Origin: Cordilura impudica | Lineage: Eukaryota > Arthropoda > Insecta > Diptera > Scathophagidae | Direction of reading: 5' to 3' | Assembly (NCBI GenBank): GCA_963682025.1 | Contig: OY821517.1 | Span: forward strand, 100,946,107 to 101,010,106 | Length of the DNA: 64,000 nucleotides | Shown here: positions 10,248-22,089 of the stretch, one piece after another | Position numbering within the stretch: the first letter of the stretch is position 1 | How the letters are laid out: every line of letters starts with the position of its first letter | The notes under the pieces: model-generated | Told to the model about the DNA's origin: nothing | Seen by the model: the letters and a program-made list of their open reading frames with translations, nothing else | Database searches by the model: none | Translations under genes and position numbers: made by a program

Positions 10248-11769
10248 CAAGTAAGAAAATTACAGTCGGTTTAGACGGACAATGCTATACCATGCGTTTC
10301 GAGAAGCAATAACTGGATGTAGAAAATAAGCATAAACCTAATTTTAGCGACATTGTTATTAATTTGTGGCGTGATGATATGAAAAAGTGTATGTCTGATA
10401 TTATTTTTATATGGGGACTAGGTCAAGAAATGGACGGATAATGAACTTGTTTAGTGAACTCGCTTACTTTTTTTCAAAACTTAATAATAATTAAAATAAA
10501 TTTTAAAAAAATTATGTAGCATTTTTTATAACTTTAAGTGAAGACCAGGAATAAAGCGGTGTTTTGCTTGTGCTTTTCTTATGTTTTTAACACATGCAAT
10601 TTGTACACATCGTGTGCATCCTTTCAAACATCGCTTATTTACAATACATGTGGAAAGTCATGTATAAACAGGTTCTATTTTGCCATGACAAAACATTAGA
10701 AAATACAACACTGCTTGTGGCGAATGAAAAACAGAGTAAATTAAAAGGATTAGTATTAAAAGAAAAATAAATTGTTTAATATTAATTGCTTTTAACAATT
10801 AATTTTGTAAATTCACAAATTAAAAAATCAGCTGTTGTAAACAAAACAAACAAACATAGGTTATGTTAGGCGCAATTACATATGTACGTTTGAACTCAAA
10901 AATTATGAATCGTATGTAAAACGCAAATTTTGACATACACACGGAATTACATATGGATCGTAAAACTGAATTTACATATGGAAAATACATATCGTGTAAA
11001 CACACTTTAAGCTTTATACGGGGACTATGACTAAAAATGGTCATACGTTGTTGGTATAATACACAAACAGACACAAAATTTTTGTTGCAATGGTGCATGG
11101 TAGAGAAGAAGAAAGCATATATTTTTAAAATACATAACTACACTGTATTCTTAATAAGACCAGTTTCTGGCATTTCCGACTTCATCAGTGATTTTATTGA
11201 ACATTATGATAATTGTTATGTTATAATTGAATTGGGCGACCCTGAGGCTTGAACCTGCGTCTATCTCACATACACACGTACTTTCACTTTTTGCTCATGC
11301 GCTTTAACATACTCGTTCTTACCAAAAGCCAGGTCTACGAGCAGTGTGGTTAAGTATCAGTTTTCATACTTTTACTTCGCATTAATCTCAGAAGATACAA
11401 CTCTCTATGCATTTATACATCTAATTTCCAACTTACTTCAACTATACTTCTACTTCTAATTTCCACTATATCATCTATCGATATATATATGATAACGTGG
11501 ATCTGACGGCAATTTTAGTTGGTCTGATAGGGGTTATTAGTATTGGAGCCAGGTCTAAACATGCACCGATTTCCAACAATTCTAACAGCGTTTGTCCTAT
11601 GGCCAATCGAATCTTATATTCAAAATTTCATGAAAATATATTAATTTTTGCGATTTTGATGAAAAGGTTTATGTGGACACAATTATTGATTGTAGGTCAA
11701 ATACTTTTGCCAGTAACAAACATCAGCACAAACTCATTATACCCTGGCCACATTGTAGTATAGGGTATA
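10248..11769 (-). mobile_element. HINE copy 6, old and twice interrupted
   Basis: It starts with CAAGTAAGAAAATTACAGTC (10248) and ends at GGGTATA (11769) in minus orientation. Element-like blocks occupy 10248-10556, 11008-11044 and 11488-11769. The two intervening segments (~450 and ~440 bp) are not element sequence and look like later insertions. The second contains GGTTCAAGCC-like text on the minus strand (about 11250). The palindrome and microsatellite are eroded, so this copy is old. Confidence 0.6.
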
Positions 11770-11774
11770 AATAT

Positions 11775-11935
11775 TCAATGTGCTGTTAAACACCGAAGTG
11801 ACTCGGTCGTGTTATGGGGCTGTATGGCTGTCGGTGGTAAGGCAGAATTATCTTTTATCGATTGAGTACTAAAAAGGGATCAGTATCTCAATATTTTCTG
11901 TAACAATTTAAACAAAAGAACGGAAAAACTTATCG
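11775..11935 (+). pseudogene. Tc1-like transposase scrap
   Basis: Plus-strand translation from about 11787 gives VKHRSDSVVLWGCMAVGGKAE, then an eroded LSFID and DQYLNIFCNNL. This matches the central Tc1 DDE block (VKHGGGSVMVWGC..., then the ...YL.IL.NNL region). Only ~50 codons are recognisable. It abuts the end of HINE copy 6, so the HINE may have inserted in or beside this element. Confidence 0.55.
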
Positions 11936-12163
11936 TTGGTGGTCGTAAAAATTTTCAATATTTAAAGACCCTAAAGATGATATTAAAAAAAATATTAATT
12001 TATCACTTATTATTAGCCTTTATGAAAGAATCAACATTGAAGTTTACAACCGATAAATTTGTATTCAAATTTTCAGTTTTCACATTTTATAGCTATTTTA
12101 AATAATAATTACAATTAAAGAGTCAATAAAAAACGACTGTCCACCGCTGCATATACATATATA
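11936..12163. other. Spacer left of the Tc1-like element
   Basis: AT-rich, with no features seen. It ends ATACATATATA immediately before the left inverted repeat. Confidence 0.4.
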
Positions 12164-13681
12164 CAGTCAGTTAATAAAGTTTGTATGCAAACTGTAAATC
12201 AAAATTCAATTCAAAATTTTTCGCACACCTTGTATTACCTTGCCGTCTTCATTTTTCTATTTTGTTTATTATGTTAGCTTCCAGCATCTAGTTACAATCA
12301 TCAGTTTTTAAAGCACCGTTAGATTTGCAAGCAATTGTTTTTCTGATTGATGTAAAAATATAGTCAATAAAGTTTGTATGCGAAACGCACAGTTAATTCC
12401 GGTCTTTGCGTGTAAGGTGACAAAGTGAACTTCAGAACAATTATTTTATATTTTGATTAGGACTGTATTTGGAAAAACACATTAAAAACATACACCAAAT
12501 AGCACCGATAGCACCACGGGGCAAACAATTGTCTTTGGATCTCAGAGAAGTGATAATAAAACTCTACCTGGAGCAAAAAACTCAGAGACAAACAGCCGAA
12601 TTGGTTGGAAAAAGTCATGCAACCGTCCAAAAAACAATAGAAAGGTACAGAAGGCAAGGAAATAATAATAACAAACCAAGATCTGGTCGGCCAACCACAT
12701 TCACACCCAGTGAGAAACGAATTATCGTGCGCAATATGCAAAAAAATCCGAAAATTTCTGCACCAATATTACAGATGGAAATTGAAAATGAGGTGGGAAA
12801 AGTTTGTATTACAGCATCGTATTCCATTCGGCTGGATACAATAACCGTCAAATTTGCAAAAAGCCGTTTGTAAGCCCAATAAACCGAAAAAAGAGACTCA
12901 CTCTTACTCGCAAGACAATATGAACACCATTATTTCTTCGAACGAAAGCAAATTCGGATCAGATGGACGAGCCAAGGTATGGTGAATACCCAGTTCTGAG
13001 CTTGAGCCACATAACATGATGAGCACAGTCAAACACGGTGGTGGATCAGTACTCGTTTGGGGGTGTACGGCTGCGTCTAGAGTGGATAAACTTGTGTTTG
13101 TAAATGGTATAATGGATGGATTTATCTATTTAAATATTTTAAAAAATAACTTGCATATAAGTGGTGCAGCAAGAACACGATCCAAGCACACTTCGCTTAT
13201 TGTCAAAGAGTGGTTCCTCTATGAAGTAAAAAACAACTTAAAACTCCACCCCAGTCACCCGATATTAATCCTATTGAGCATTTGTGGGAAGGCAAGGAAG
13301 ACTTTAAAAAGGCCATTTTAGAAGAGTGGGAGAAAATACCACTGAGCGTTACCACGAACCTGGTGTCATCGATGAAAAACCGTCTAAAAGCAGTCATAAC
13401 AAATAAGCATTGAACATTGGATAATTAACTGTTTAACCTATGAAAATACTAATTAGCTTTTCTTGACTTAGATATGCATACATACTTTTTTGACATATTT
13501 TTGAGGATATTTTCGCTTAAGTTGTTGTCATTTGAAGACGTTAAGTTTCTCTTTGTTTGTTTTTGTTTCGAAATAAAATTTCCAATATTTTCTTTTAAAA
13601 AATTAGATTTTCTTTCATCGTTTTACAGCGAATATATATTTTTTGATGTTATAAGGGTAAGCAAACTTAATTGACTGACTG
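12164..13681 (+). mobile_element. Tc1-like DNA transposon with both inverted repeats (1.5 kb)
   Basis: Left end CAGTCAGTTAATAAAGTTTG (12164) pairs with the reverse complement of the right end CAGTCAGTCAATTAAGTTTG (13681), and both are flanked by TA (12162-12163 and 13682-13683), the Tc1/mariner target duplication. A second copy of the terminal motif, AGTCAATAAAGTTTGTATGC, lies inside the left arm at about 12362. This is an IR/DR arrangement like that of Bari, Minos-type and Sleeping Beauty elements. The length suits a full element. The encoded transposase is broken (separate entry), so it can move only in trans. Confidence 0.85.
12469..13413 (+). pseudogene. Tc1 transposase, broken (D to N, frameshifts, stops)
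   Basis: The N-terminal 134 codons are open: a paired-like helix-turn-helix (LSLDLREVIIKLYLEQKTQR ... LVGKSHATVQKTIERYR), a GRP linker (RSGRPTTFTPSEKR) and a second HTH. After the stop at 12871-12873 the DDE domain continues in other frames. The first catalytic Asp reads SSNESKFG where the family has FSDESKF. VKHGGGSVLVWGC is intact. The second Asp region is out of frame near 13175 (DPSTHF-like for DPKHTS). The Glu motif is present as INPIEHLW (about 13262). The native start is uncertain; the open frame begins at a TTG. The enzyme would cut and paste its own element at TA sites, but this copy is inactive. Confidence 0.8.
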
Positions 13682-13683
13682 TA

Positions 13684-14619
13684 CATATAATAACTTTTTT
13701 TAAATAATAAATAATAAAAGTTCAGTCTATTGTAAATCATGAGCTCCTTTTAAAAAAAAATGTATTTGCATATACATAAATTTAAATTAAATTTTTATTT
13801 GTATACATATTTAAATGATTCAATGTTTTTTACTTCAATTAAGGTGATTAAATCATTAAGTGATACAGATAGAAAATAAGATTTGTTTCTTTTTTTTGGG
13901 GCTATAGTCTGAGCAAAATCGTATTCATATAACCTTTTGTTAGGATAATATTATATTTTTATCAGCCATGTAAAGGCGGCCTAGTGACCGACTTCGAAAA
14001 TTAGATCGTAAGAACCTAATTGACTACGAAAATATATTTTTCTCTGTTGAATAGACTCTAAAACTTCTTATTATCAGTATATTTTCAAACTTTAAATGCG
14101 TATAACTCTATCGAATTTAAAGATACTCGTATTGAGTTGGGGTTAATTTTGTTCAATAGTCTATTATTTTAGCTCTTATACTTCTACTAAAAATTTTTAT
14201 TTTTGTAAAAGACTCAAAATTCTAGAAAACCTTGCATTGGAGTATAACCTCCGAGGGTCAAAAGAGACAACAAAAATATTTTTTGTTCCTACAGCTTCCA
14301 TCTGTGGCACTTTTTGTGAATCAAATTCTGAAAATTGTTTTAAAGTTTAACAACTGAATTTTCGATTGTATCAGAAGAAATTTTGTAGCAACTAACCATT
14401 TTCTATTGTGATAAAATAATATTAAGACAATAGAGCATCATTTTCAATTACCTCAAATTTCGATTATTAACTTCATCGAAATAAGGTTGGCTATAAATGC
14501 GGTAGCCACTACGAATTTGTTTTCTGTGTGTACCAAATATTTTGTTTCATTGTATTTTCATTAAATCCTTATTAATTAATAATGCTTTGCTGAATCCATT
14601 TAAATGTTTGGAATTTTAT
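13684..14619. other. AT-rich intergenic DNA
   Basis: No coding feature is recognised. Text around 14500-14545 (CTACGAATTTGTTTTCTGTG) resembles wording at 47107-47165 and may mark a small dispersed repeat, but the match is too short to define it. Confidence 0.35.
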
Positions 14620-15417
14620 TATACCCTATACTACTATGTGGTTTGGGTATAATGACTTTGTGCTGATGTTTGTAACAACCAAAAATACTTGACCTACACC
14701 CATCTTTAATTATACCGATCGAATCAGAATCACTATCTGATTCGATTTAACGATGTCCGTCCGTCCGTCCGTCCGTCTGTGTGTCCATGTAAAGCTTGTA
14801 ATCAAACTGCAGGTCGCAAATATGAATATATTTTGACAAAATTTGGTATTTGATCCTTTATCGGCCATGGGATGAACGCTATTGAAATTAGTGAGAATCG
14901 GTCCATGTTCAGACCTAGCCCCCATACAAATGACCCCTATGAAATCAACACATATTGCCATAAGATCCAAATTATCATACAAATCTTAGTCATATTTGGT
15001 TTGTATGTATATATTACATCCATTAATCAGTAGTCCAAAAATGATCCCTATTGGACAACTCTTAGTCATAGGCCCCATATAGAGCTGCTTCCCGATCTTC
15101 ACTTAAATCTATCAAAAAACAAAAATATTGCACTGATTCTTCTCAAATTTTGTTTGTATATATTTTTGCAAAATACAAGAGACTTCACCAAACATGGTCA
15201 GGATCGGTCCATTTTTGGGCCTAGTCCCCATATAGATATAGCATCCGATATGAACTTTTTCATATCTGCAGCTGAAAAAATTAATAAAAATCGCACTCAA
15301 ATTTGGTTTATGCTAATTTTCTATATCCAGTTAGTTGGGCCTGAGAGATAGGGTCTCTAAATGCATGGTATGGGGTATCGTATAGTCGGTCTAGACCGAC
15401 TATAATTTTCTTACTTG
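14620..15417 (+). mobile_element. HINE copy 7 (full length, well preserved)
   Basis: It starts TATACCCTATAC at 14620, has five CCGT units at about 14757-14777 and keeps the internal palindrome GATCGAATCAGAATC ... CTGATTCGATTT. It ends with the perfect 18-bp palindrome and ATAATTTTCTTACTTG at 15417. This is a good reference for the family, ~798 bp. No ORF is shared between copies; apparent 60-90 codon frames arise because copies have similar sequence, not because they encode protein. Confidence 0.85.
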
Positions 15418-16205
15418 TTATTTCATATGTACGAGTATAAGTAAAATTAAATATTTTGATTTTGTTGAAAAAATGTAAACAAAACTGATTTCAATTAAAT
15501 TTTAAGTACTTAAAAAAAATATAGTGCCATAAGGCATAAACGGTTTTGTTATTATTATTTTCTTGTTTTTTTTTTTTGTTTCTTCAACTTATCATTTTGT
15601 AGCACCCATATTATCCCTGCTTCTATTGTTTGTATGTTTCAAATTATAATGATTTTTCATATTGTTGTTGCTGTTTGTTTGCTATCTTTGCATTTTATCA
15701 CCCTTAAAACAGGGTGAATTGTTGCTTTTTCTACAATGATTGTTGACGTCGAAAAAATCAAGGTAAAGAAGTCATTTTTGTAAAAAAAAAAAAAAACAAA
15801 ATCAAAATGGCAGATCCTGTTTCAGTGTATTTTTTATATTTCATAAATAATAGGAAATGTCAAAAAAGTTAAAAAAAAAATTAATTTAATACTTTTCTGT
15901 TGCTTTGTAAGAAATAACTGAAATGATCGCAAACATAATTCTATAAAGTAGATGGTTTTTATTAGAGTTTATCAGTTTTAAATTATTTTTATACCGATAC
16001 GCAGAAAAAAGGATAATTTTGAAATATTATAGACTTGACAATATAATTATGGTACAAAATGTGCGTTCTATCCATTTATGTTATCTTGTAAAAAAAAACA
16101 TGTTGCGAAGCTAATATTAACTAAAGTTAACGAAATATTATTATTTAACGTAAATTTTCTTATTATAGATACAAATTTATATATGTATGTATATAGGAAT
16201 GGATA
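15418..16205. other. AT-rich intergenic DNA
   Basis: Contains A and T homopolymer tracts (about 15560-15580 and 15781-15796). No gene or RNA is recognised. Confidence 0.35.
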
Positions 16206-16359
16206 TATGTATGTATGTGTCTATGTGCCGTATGGACTCCAAACTGGCTGGACCCATCTTGATGAAATTGTCATGGAATCTACAGAATAGCTTGGCGTGG
16301 AACTTCGTGCTTTACTTTTGTCTGGAAGTTTTCTTAGGCCCAGGAACGCGGACCGGGGC
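16206..16359 (+). mobile_element. Helitron 3'-end fragment
   Basis: The stretch ends GACCGGGGCCAGCTAG followed by T (about 16344-16360). A CTAG 3' terminus preceded by a GC-rich hairpin is the Helitron 3' hallmark (CTRR). The same terminus, reversed, occurs at 62576-62595 (CTAGCTGACCCGGC), next to a Helitron-type helicase fragment. GCCGTATGGACTCCAAACTG at about 16227 has a near repeat at about 16410 (CCGTATGGATTCTAAAGTG). The 5' end was not identified. Confidence 0.55.
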
Positions 16360-16420
16360 CAGCTAGTCTATATATATATATATATGTACTATATTTATAT
16401 ATGTATGTTCCGTATGGATT
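16360..16420. repeat. (TA)n / TATG microsatellite
   Basis: TATATATATATATATATGTA at 16367-16386 forms a short dinucleotide tract beside the Helitron end. Confidence 0.7.
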
Positions 16421-16557
16421 CTAAAGTGGCTGGAGTAGATGTAATTAAAACATTTTAGTTATTAGAATTGTAGATTTTGGTTACAACAAAAGAACACTAT
16501 ACTTTTAACCTGGTTTCTTAGTTTTAACTAAAAGGAAAGTGCATGAATCACTGTTTT

Positions 16558-16744
16558 GCGACCTATTCCCCATATATATGTAGCATCCGATATGAGCTGT
16601 TTTATATGTGCAACCAAAATGCCATCAAATTTTGTTTATGCTTATTTTCTATATCCAATTAGTTGGACCGAAAAGATAGGGTCTCTAAACTATGGTATAG
16701 GATACCGTGTAGTCGGTCTAGACCGACTATAGTTTTCTTATTTG
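16558..16744 (+). mobile_element. HINE copy 8, 3' terminal fragment
   Basis: Only the last ~187 bp survive. The terminal palindrome AGTCGGTCTAGACCGACT is perfect (about 16712-16729) and is followed by ATAGTTTTCTTATTTG. Everything 5' of GACCTATTCCCCATATA is missing. Confidence 0.75.
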
Positions 16745-16806
16745 TTATTTATACAATTAAATTGTCACACTATATTTTAAAGTTTTCTTTCTTCCATTTA
16801 TTTTTA

Positions 16807-17570
16807 TTTAATTTGACATATCTGTGGTTTTCTGGAATAACAGCGTATGTCCATTTTTGTCACTTTTGAGTTAATGATGTCAAATTTATTAATTTTTGAC
16901 GCTATTTACATGTGTTAAATTTTTAAAAAAAAATATTGGCCATTTCTGAGTTTTGTCTTTAAATAACGACGTTACTTAAATGTTTATTAAATTAATTTGC
17001 AGCACTAACGACGTCTGTCAACCTACGTTTGATCGCTGACAAATTATTTTCTCAGAAAACGACACATAGCGCATAGCGACATAAAAATGTAAAATAATTT
17101 CTGATTAGTTTTCAGTGTATAACCACTTATAAAAAACTTGTGTGTATATTCCTGTTATTTTTTCAGACTATTCTTGACACGTTGTTATATTCTCATCATA
17201 AGTCCCGTTAACTTTTTGTTGACGAACAAGAAAATCCATTTTTCAAGCAACAACATCTTATGTCTACATGGGTGGTTGCATTGGTAGTTTTCTTTTCCAA
17301 AGAAGATGACGTTTGTCGACATAAGTTGTTTTATCTGCACACACTTTAAGTGTAATTTACATATGGTTTTTTCGTCCTTCTCTAGGATCTATTCCTCTGA
17401 AGATTTTTGACTCAAAATTCTACATAAAGTATTTATTGCCCATATCTACAGGACTGTTAAATAAAAAGCTCTACAATCTTTATATCGAGCCTATAATTTC
17501 AAATATTACGTTTTTTGGCTCCCCTGACATACGCGGTTATTCTAGAAAACCACAGATATGACAAATTAAA
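16807..17570. repeat. Putative MITE with 45-bp terminal inverted repeats
   Basis: The left arm at 16807-16851 (CATATCTGTGGTTTTCTGGA inside) is the reverse complement of the right arm at 17526-17570 at 42 of 45 positions. The ~674 bp between them has no ORF of note. The arms and spacing fit a non-autonomous DNA transposon, but clear target duplications are not visible and the exact ends are uncertain. No other copy is recognised in this window. Confidence 0.65.
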
Positions 17571-18275
17571 AACAAATTCGGTCTTATTTTTTAATAGTTT
17601 AAATTTGTAATTTTAACAAATTTTTCTAATTTTAACCGAATGTCAACCAATCTTTTTTCTGTGTGGACCTATTAAATAAAGGCAGGAAGTTTTTAATTAG
17701 TTCAACGACTAAAAATAATGCTACATTATTACATTACAAATGTAATTAACTTTCTCGAATTATGTACAAACTTTTCTAAGCGGTTTTCAAAATTAAAAAA
17801 AAAACAATAATAAACATAGATTTTTTGGAAGAAATACGCCAAATTTATGTCAATGACTTATGGTGTTTTCTTTTCTGAAAAACAAAATGTTTTAATGTAA
17901 CATTTTTTATAATGTTTGCCCCACTCATTTAAGATGTTGTATTTTTAATGGTCAAAATAGAACATAAAATTACAACTTTGGTACATTTTTTTAATGAGCA
18001 GCTGATTTTATTGCCGTTTCTATTCTTGGACACCAAAAAAGAAAAAATAAATATAAAAGGACATCGATATTTTCCATGTTAATAATTTATTTTAAACAAA
18101 ATAATAAAAATTACGACTTTCCTTATTTTTGTTTTTTTTTTTGTTTCTTCACACAAATATACATTTATAAACAACACAAACAACGCGACATTTTGTAGTG
18201 CGACATTTTTAGAAAAGAACACGGTTCCCTTTCACAAGGTGGACATTTTTTAGAAAAGAACACAACAAGAGAAAA
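17571..18275. other. AT-rich intergenic DNA
   Basis: Non-coding. A 20-bp direct repeat around ACATTTTTAGAAAAGAACAC occurs twice, near 18203 and 18243, just before HINE copy 9. Nothing else is seen. Confidence 0.4.
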
Positions 18276-19071
18276 CAAGTAAGAAAATTATAGTCGGTCT
18301 AGACTGACTATACGATACCCTATGCCATGCGTTAGAGATCCTATCTCTTAGGCCCAACTAATTGGACATAGAAAGTAAGCATAAGCCAAATTTGAGTGGC
18401 ATTTTTATTAATTTTTTTGGCTGCAGATATGAAAAAGTTCATATCGGATGCTATATCTATATGGGGAATAGGTCCAAAAATGGACCGATCCTGACCATGG
18501 TTGGTAAAGTCTCTTGTATTTTGCAAAAATATATACAAACTAAATTTGAGATGAATCAGTGCAATATTTTTGTTTTTTTTATAGATTTAAGTGAAGATCG
18601 GGAAGCAGCTCTATATGGGGCCTATGACTAAGAGTTGTCCCACAGGGATAGTTTTTGCACTGCTCATTAATGGATGTAATAAACACATGCAAACCCAATT
18701 TGACTAAGATCTATACCACAATTGGGATCTTATGGCAATTTATGTCGATTTCATAGGGGTAATTTGTATGGGAGCTAGGTCTGAACATGGACCGATTCTC
18801 ACCAATTTCAATAGCGTTCATCCCGTAGCTGACGAAAGCTTAGGTACTAAAGTTCGTCAAAATATATTCATATTTGCGACCTGCAGTTTAATTACAAGGT
18901 TTACATGGACACAGACGGGCGGACGGACGGACGGACATTGTTAAATCGACTCAAAAAGTGATTCTGATTCGATCGGTATAGTAAAAAATGGGTCCAGGTC
19001 AAATATTTGTGTTAGTTACGAACAGCAGCATAAAGTCATTATACCCAAACCACATAGTGGTATAGGGTATA
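18276..19071 (-). mobile_element. HINE copy 9 (full length)
   Basis: Minus orientation, from CAAGTAAGAAAATTATAGTC to the 5' terminus at GGGTATA (19071), ~796 bp. The terminal palindrome has one mismatch (GGTCTAGACTGACT). The microsatellite reads GGGCGGACGGACGGACGGAC. Close to copies 1 and 7 in sequence, hence fairly recent. Confidence 0.85.
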
Positions 19072-22000
19072 AAAAGTGCGAAATGGGAAAAACGTGTAAC
19101 ATTTTTGCCAGAAAAGAAAACGCTATTAGCAGTTTGAAGAAGCAGCCGAGACTTTTATGTTTTTGTTTTCTTTTGTGTAATAGCTCTTGATCCTTTAGTG
19201 CATCGTAATTGCTTTCGTAACATTTTATCAATGCATTGCTACATTCAGAGGCTATAATGCATGAGTCAGTAGACAAGCTGTGTGGTTAATTTCTAGATGG
19301 ATCGCTCGTATTGTCGGACAAGTCATTAAAACACCGCAACATTTTTCTCGGCTGCTACGTGCAGATATCAGTGGATCAAAAAAATTAAATCTGACATATG
19401 GTATTTTAGATTTCGGTTTGCAAACATTTACTACTATTTCATTGTTCCAATTATGGCCTTAACGATGCCTTAGTATTTAACACAAAGTTTTGTGTACGAA
19501 AACTTTGGAATCATCCAGTACGATGGTAATATTCGAGTTCACTGTGCCATTACTAAACAACTTTATTTCAACGACGGCAACTTTATTGAACATCCTTGGT
19601 ATATATGCTGTTAAAAAAGTAATTGTATTAAACACAGCACTACTACAGTATTAGTTAAATTATAGACCTTTGGAATACAATTTTTGAGAATACCTGTTCG
19701 TGTATATAAAATTAATATTTCCATTTCCGGTGCTTATAGTTGTGGTTATATACAAGTGGTACACCCCCTCAAAAAGTTTTAAACTTTTTAGCCTTTGGCT
19801 TAATATGTTAGCAGGTGCTTGGGTGACAATAATGTTTATAGTAAAATTTAAACAAATAATATATTGACTACAGCCTACAAGTTCCAACTATAAATAACTA
19901 CATCAAATGATGTCACCAAAATGAAAATGATTATCAAGTTGAAAATATCGAATATAAACAACTCCATGACACGCAATATCATTAAGCATCACACGGTGAG
20001 AATCCTGGGAAACTTTTACAACGATATTAATAAAATCCCGCAGCGTCATTTTTATTACGAGTATAATCAAACAACATCACCAGCAAAACACAAAACTAAA
20101 TTGAAAGGTTGATTTTCAATTTAATAAAAACTGTAAAAAAAAAAAGTGGTGCAAATAAAGGAAAAACAATTCAACTGCAACAGAAGGTCGTGATCGCGAT
20201 CATCATCATGTAATAATATGTACAACAAAACACCTTCCTCCTTAAATATCAACAAAACTTTTCGTGTAACAAACGTGGCCATATGTCAAAATATGAGCTA
20301 CATATTGAATTCGGAAGTGAAAAGCAAATATAATCAACTTCATCATCCCCGATATACGCTACACAACACATGTTTCAAAATTTGAGTGGAAAATCGATGA
20401 ACATACATAACGAAATTCCTTGGCACTTAGAAAACGATAAAATTCACACACAAACATACGTCTACTCGAACTTTTCGAATTGAATTGGAAACTTTTGAAG
20501 TGGTTTGTGAAACAATGATAAATAGGGCAAATAAAATTAAGTTAACAATGATGCCAGCACAAGCACTTCAAAAATGTAACAAATCGACTTTGACAGAAAA
20601 AAACAGGAGAGAACCAGGCATCCCGATACGTACATATAGAAGCTTTTCCCAAAACATACAACAACTAACACATGACGCGTTTTAACCACATAATAAACAT
20701 ACGACAATTGCGCAAATGCTACATTTTTGATTTACTGTGAATGTGCGCCCTTGTGGCACGATGTGTGATTTTTATTGAGTAAGTGTTCGTTTGAAGCACT
20801 TCAAATGTATATTTTTCTTCTCGTAAACCTCATATTATTCATAATCAAAAGTGCCACTTATAAGTTCAGTTTTACAAAGTTTGATTTAAACTTTTACGCT
20901 CCCAGGATATTGTTATTTTTAAATTTTCGTCCTTTGTGTTCGTAGCACAATTCACGATCGCTTCGAACAATAGGGGTTGTAAAAATATTTGCTGTACACA
21001 AGTATTGTTTTATTGAATGCTGTGTTTTAACCACAATAGAATTATAATAATTTTTATGATTAACACTTAAAGCACAATGTTTTTCAATCATTTCCACTGC
21101 TGCCTGATTGATGCAATGCTATTTTGTATATTAGTTTGCGTATTTGCGGCATGTAGATGAAGTCCACCAAAATTTGTTACAAATATTGAAGTGGTTTTAA
21201 AAATTGTAAAATTTTATGAAGTGTTTTTGTCTGGGACAAACAAATTCGAACATTTCTTTTTTGCAGTCACAATGTTAATTTGAATATGTGTTAACTTCAC
21301 ATTTTAAAGTTATGATATTTGAACTTTGGTTGAAAACAAATTGGCTTTGGAAATATATTTATGTCGGCATAGACATTTTTAATGAAAAAATTATGCATAT
21401 TCAGTATTACTGATATTTATAACTTCCAAATTGTTATGCAATATATTATTCAATATTTGTCCAAAAGTATAATACTTTCTTAGAATTACTAATTATTATA
21501 GGGAAATTACTTCTTCATGCAAAAAAAAAAAAAATTGGAAGATTCTTTAGACAGACGGTTTAAAAACAGATACTTCTACAGCAATGATAATTACATATAA
21601 GTGAAAACCATCAAACCGACTTTCGAGCAACTCTATGTAACAGGTCCCCCATGTTCGCAGCCGAACAGCCATTTATTATGCTACAAACAAATACAGAAGT
21701 TTTCTAGAAAATACTTAATATGCTCGGACTGTAAATCGTAAAAAGCTGCAATTCAAAATATCGGTAATAAAAGACTAACCCATAAAAACCAAGTTTTCTT
21801 TTTAAATTAAGTTTACCATCATGTAATTAAATAATTGATGGATTGAAAATGAAACTTTTCTAAAGAATATCTATGTCAAAAATCTCAAAAATATCTCTTT
21901 ATCTCCATTTTAACCGTTAAAATTTGAAAAAAAAAAAAAAAACAATAAAACATTTTTATTGTCACCACGAGTCTGTCTGCAAAGTTTCAGCTCGATCGAA

Positions 22001-22085
22001 TCACGGGAAAAGGGTGAAAAATCGATCCAAATTGTTTTTCGCAGACAAACAGACACTACGAGTTAAAAGAAAGTGGGCAAAAATA
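19072..22085. other. ~3 kb intergenic DNA without recognised features
   Basis: This is one of the longest stretches without an identifiable TE. It is slightly less AT-rich than its surroundings around 20.2-21.1 kb. The open frames (60-75 codons) lack domains and are unlikely to be genes. It may hold host regulatory or unique DNA, but I cannot support a specific call. Confidence 0.35.
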
Positions 22086-22089
22086 TAAT

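Noticed and set aside
11280..11420. Possible tRNA gene around GTGGTTAAGTATC
   Set aside because: The A-box-like and B-box-like words lie on opposite strands in the wrong order, and no cloverleaf can be drawn by eye.
19280..20112. Short ORFs in the 19-21 kb stretch as host exons
   Set aside because: No domain, no splice-site pattern I could pair confidently, and codon use looks random; kept as unannotated spacer.
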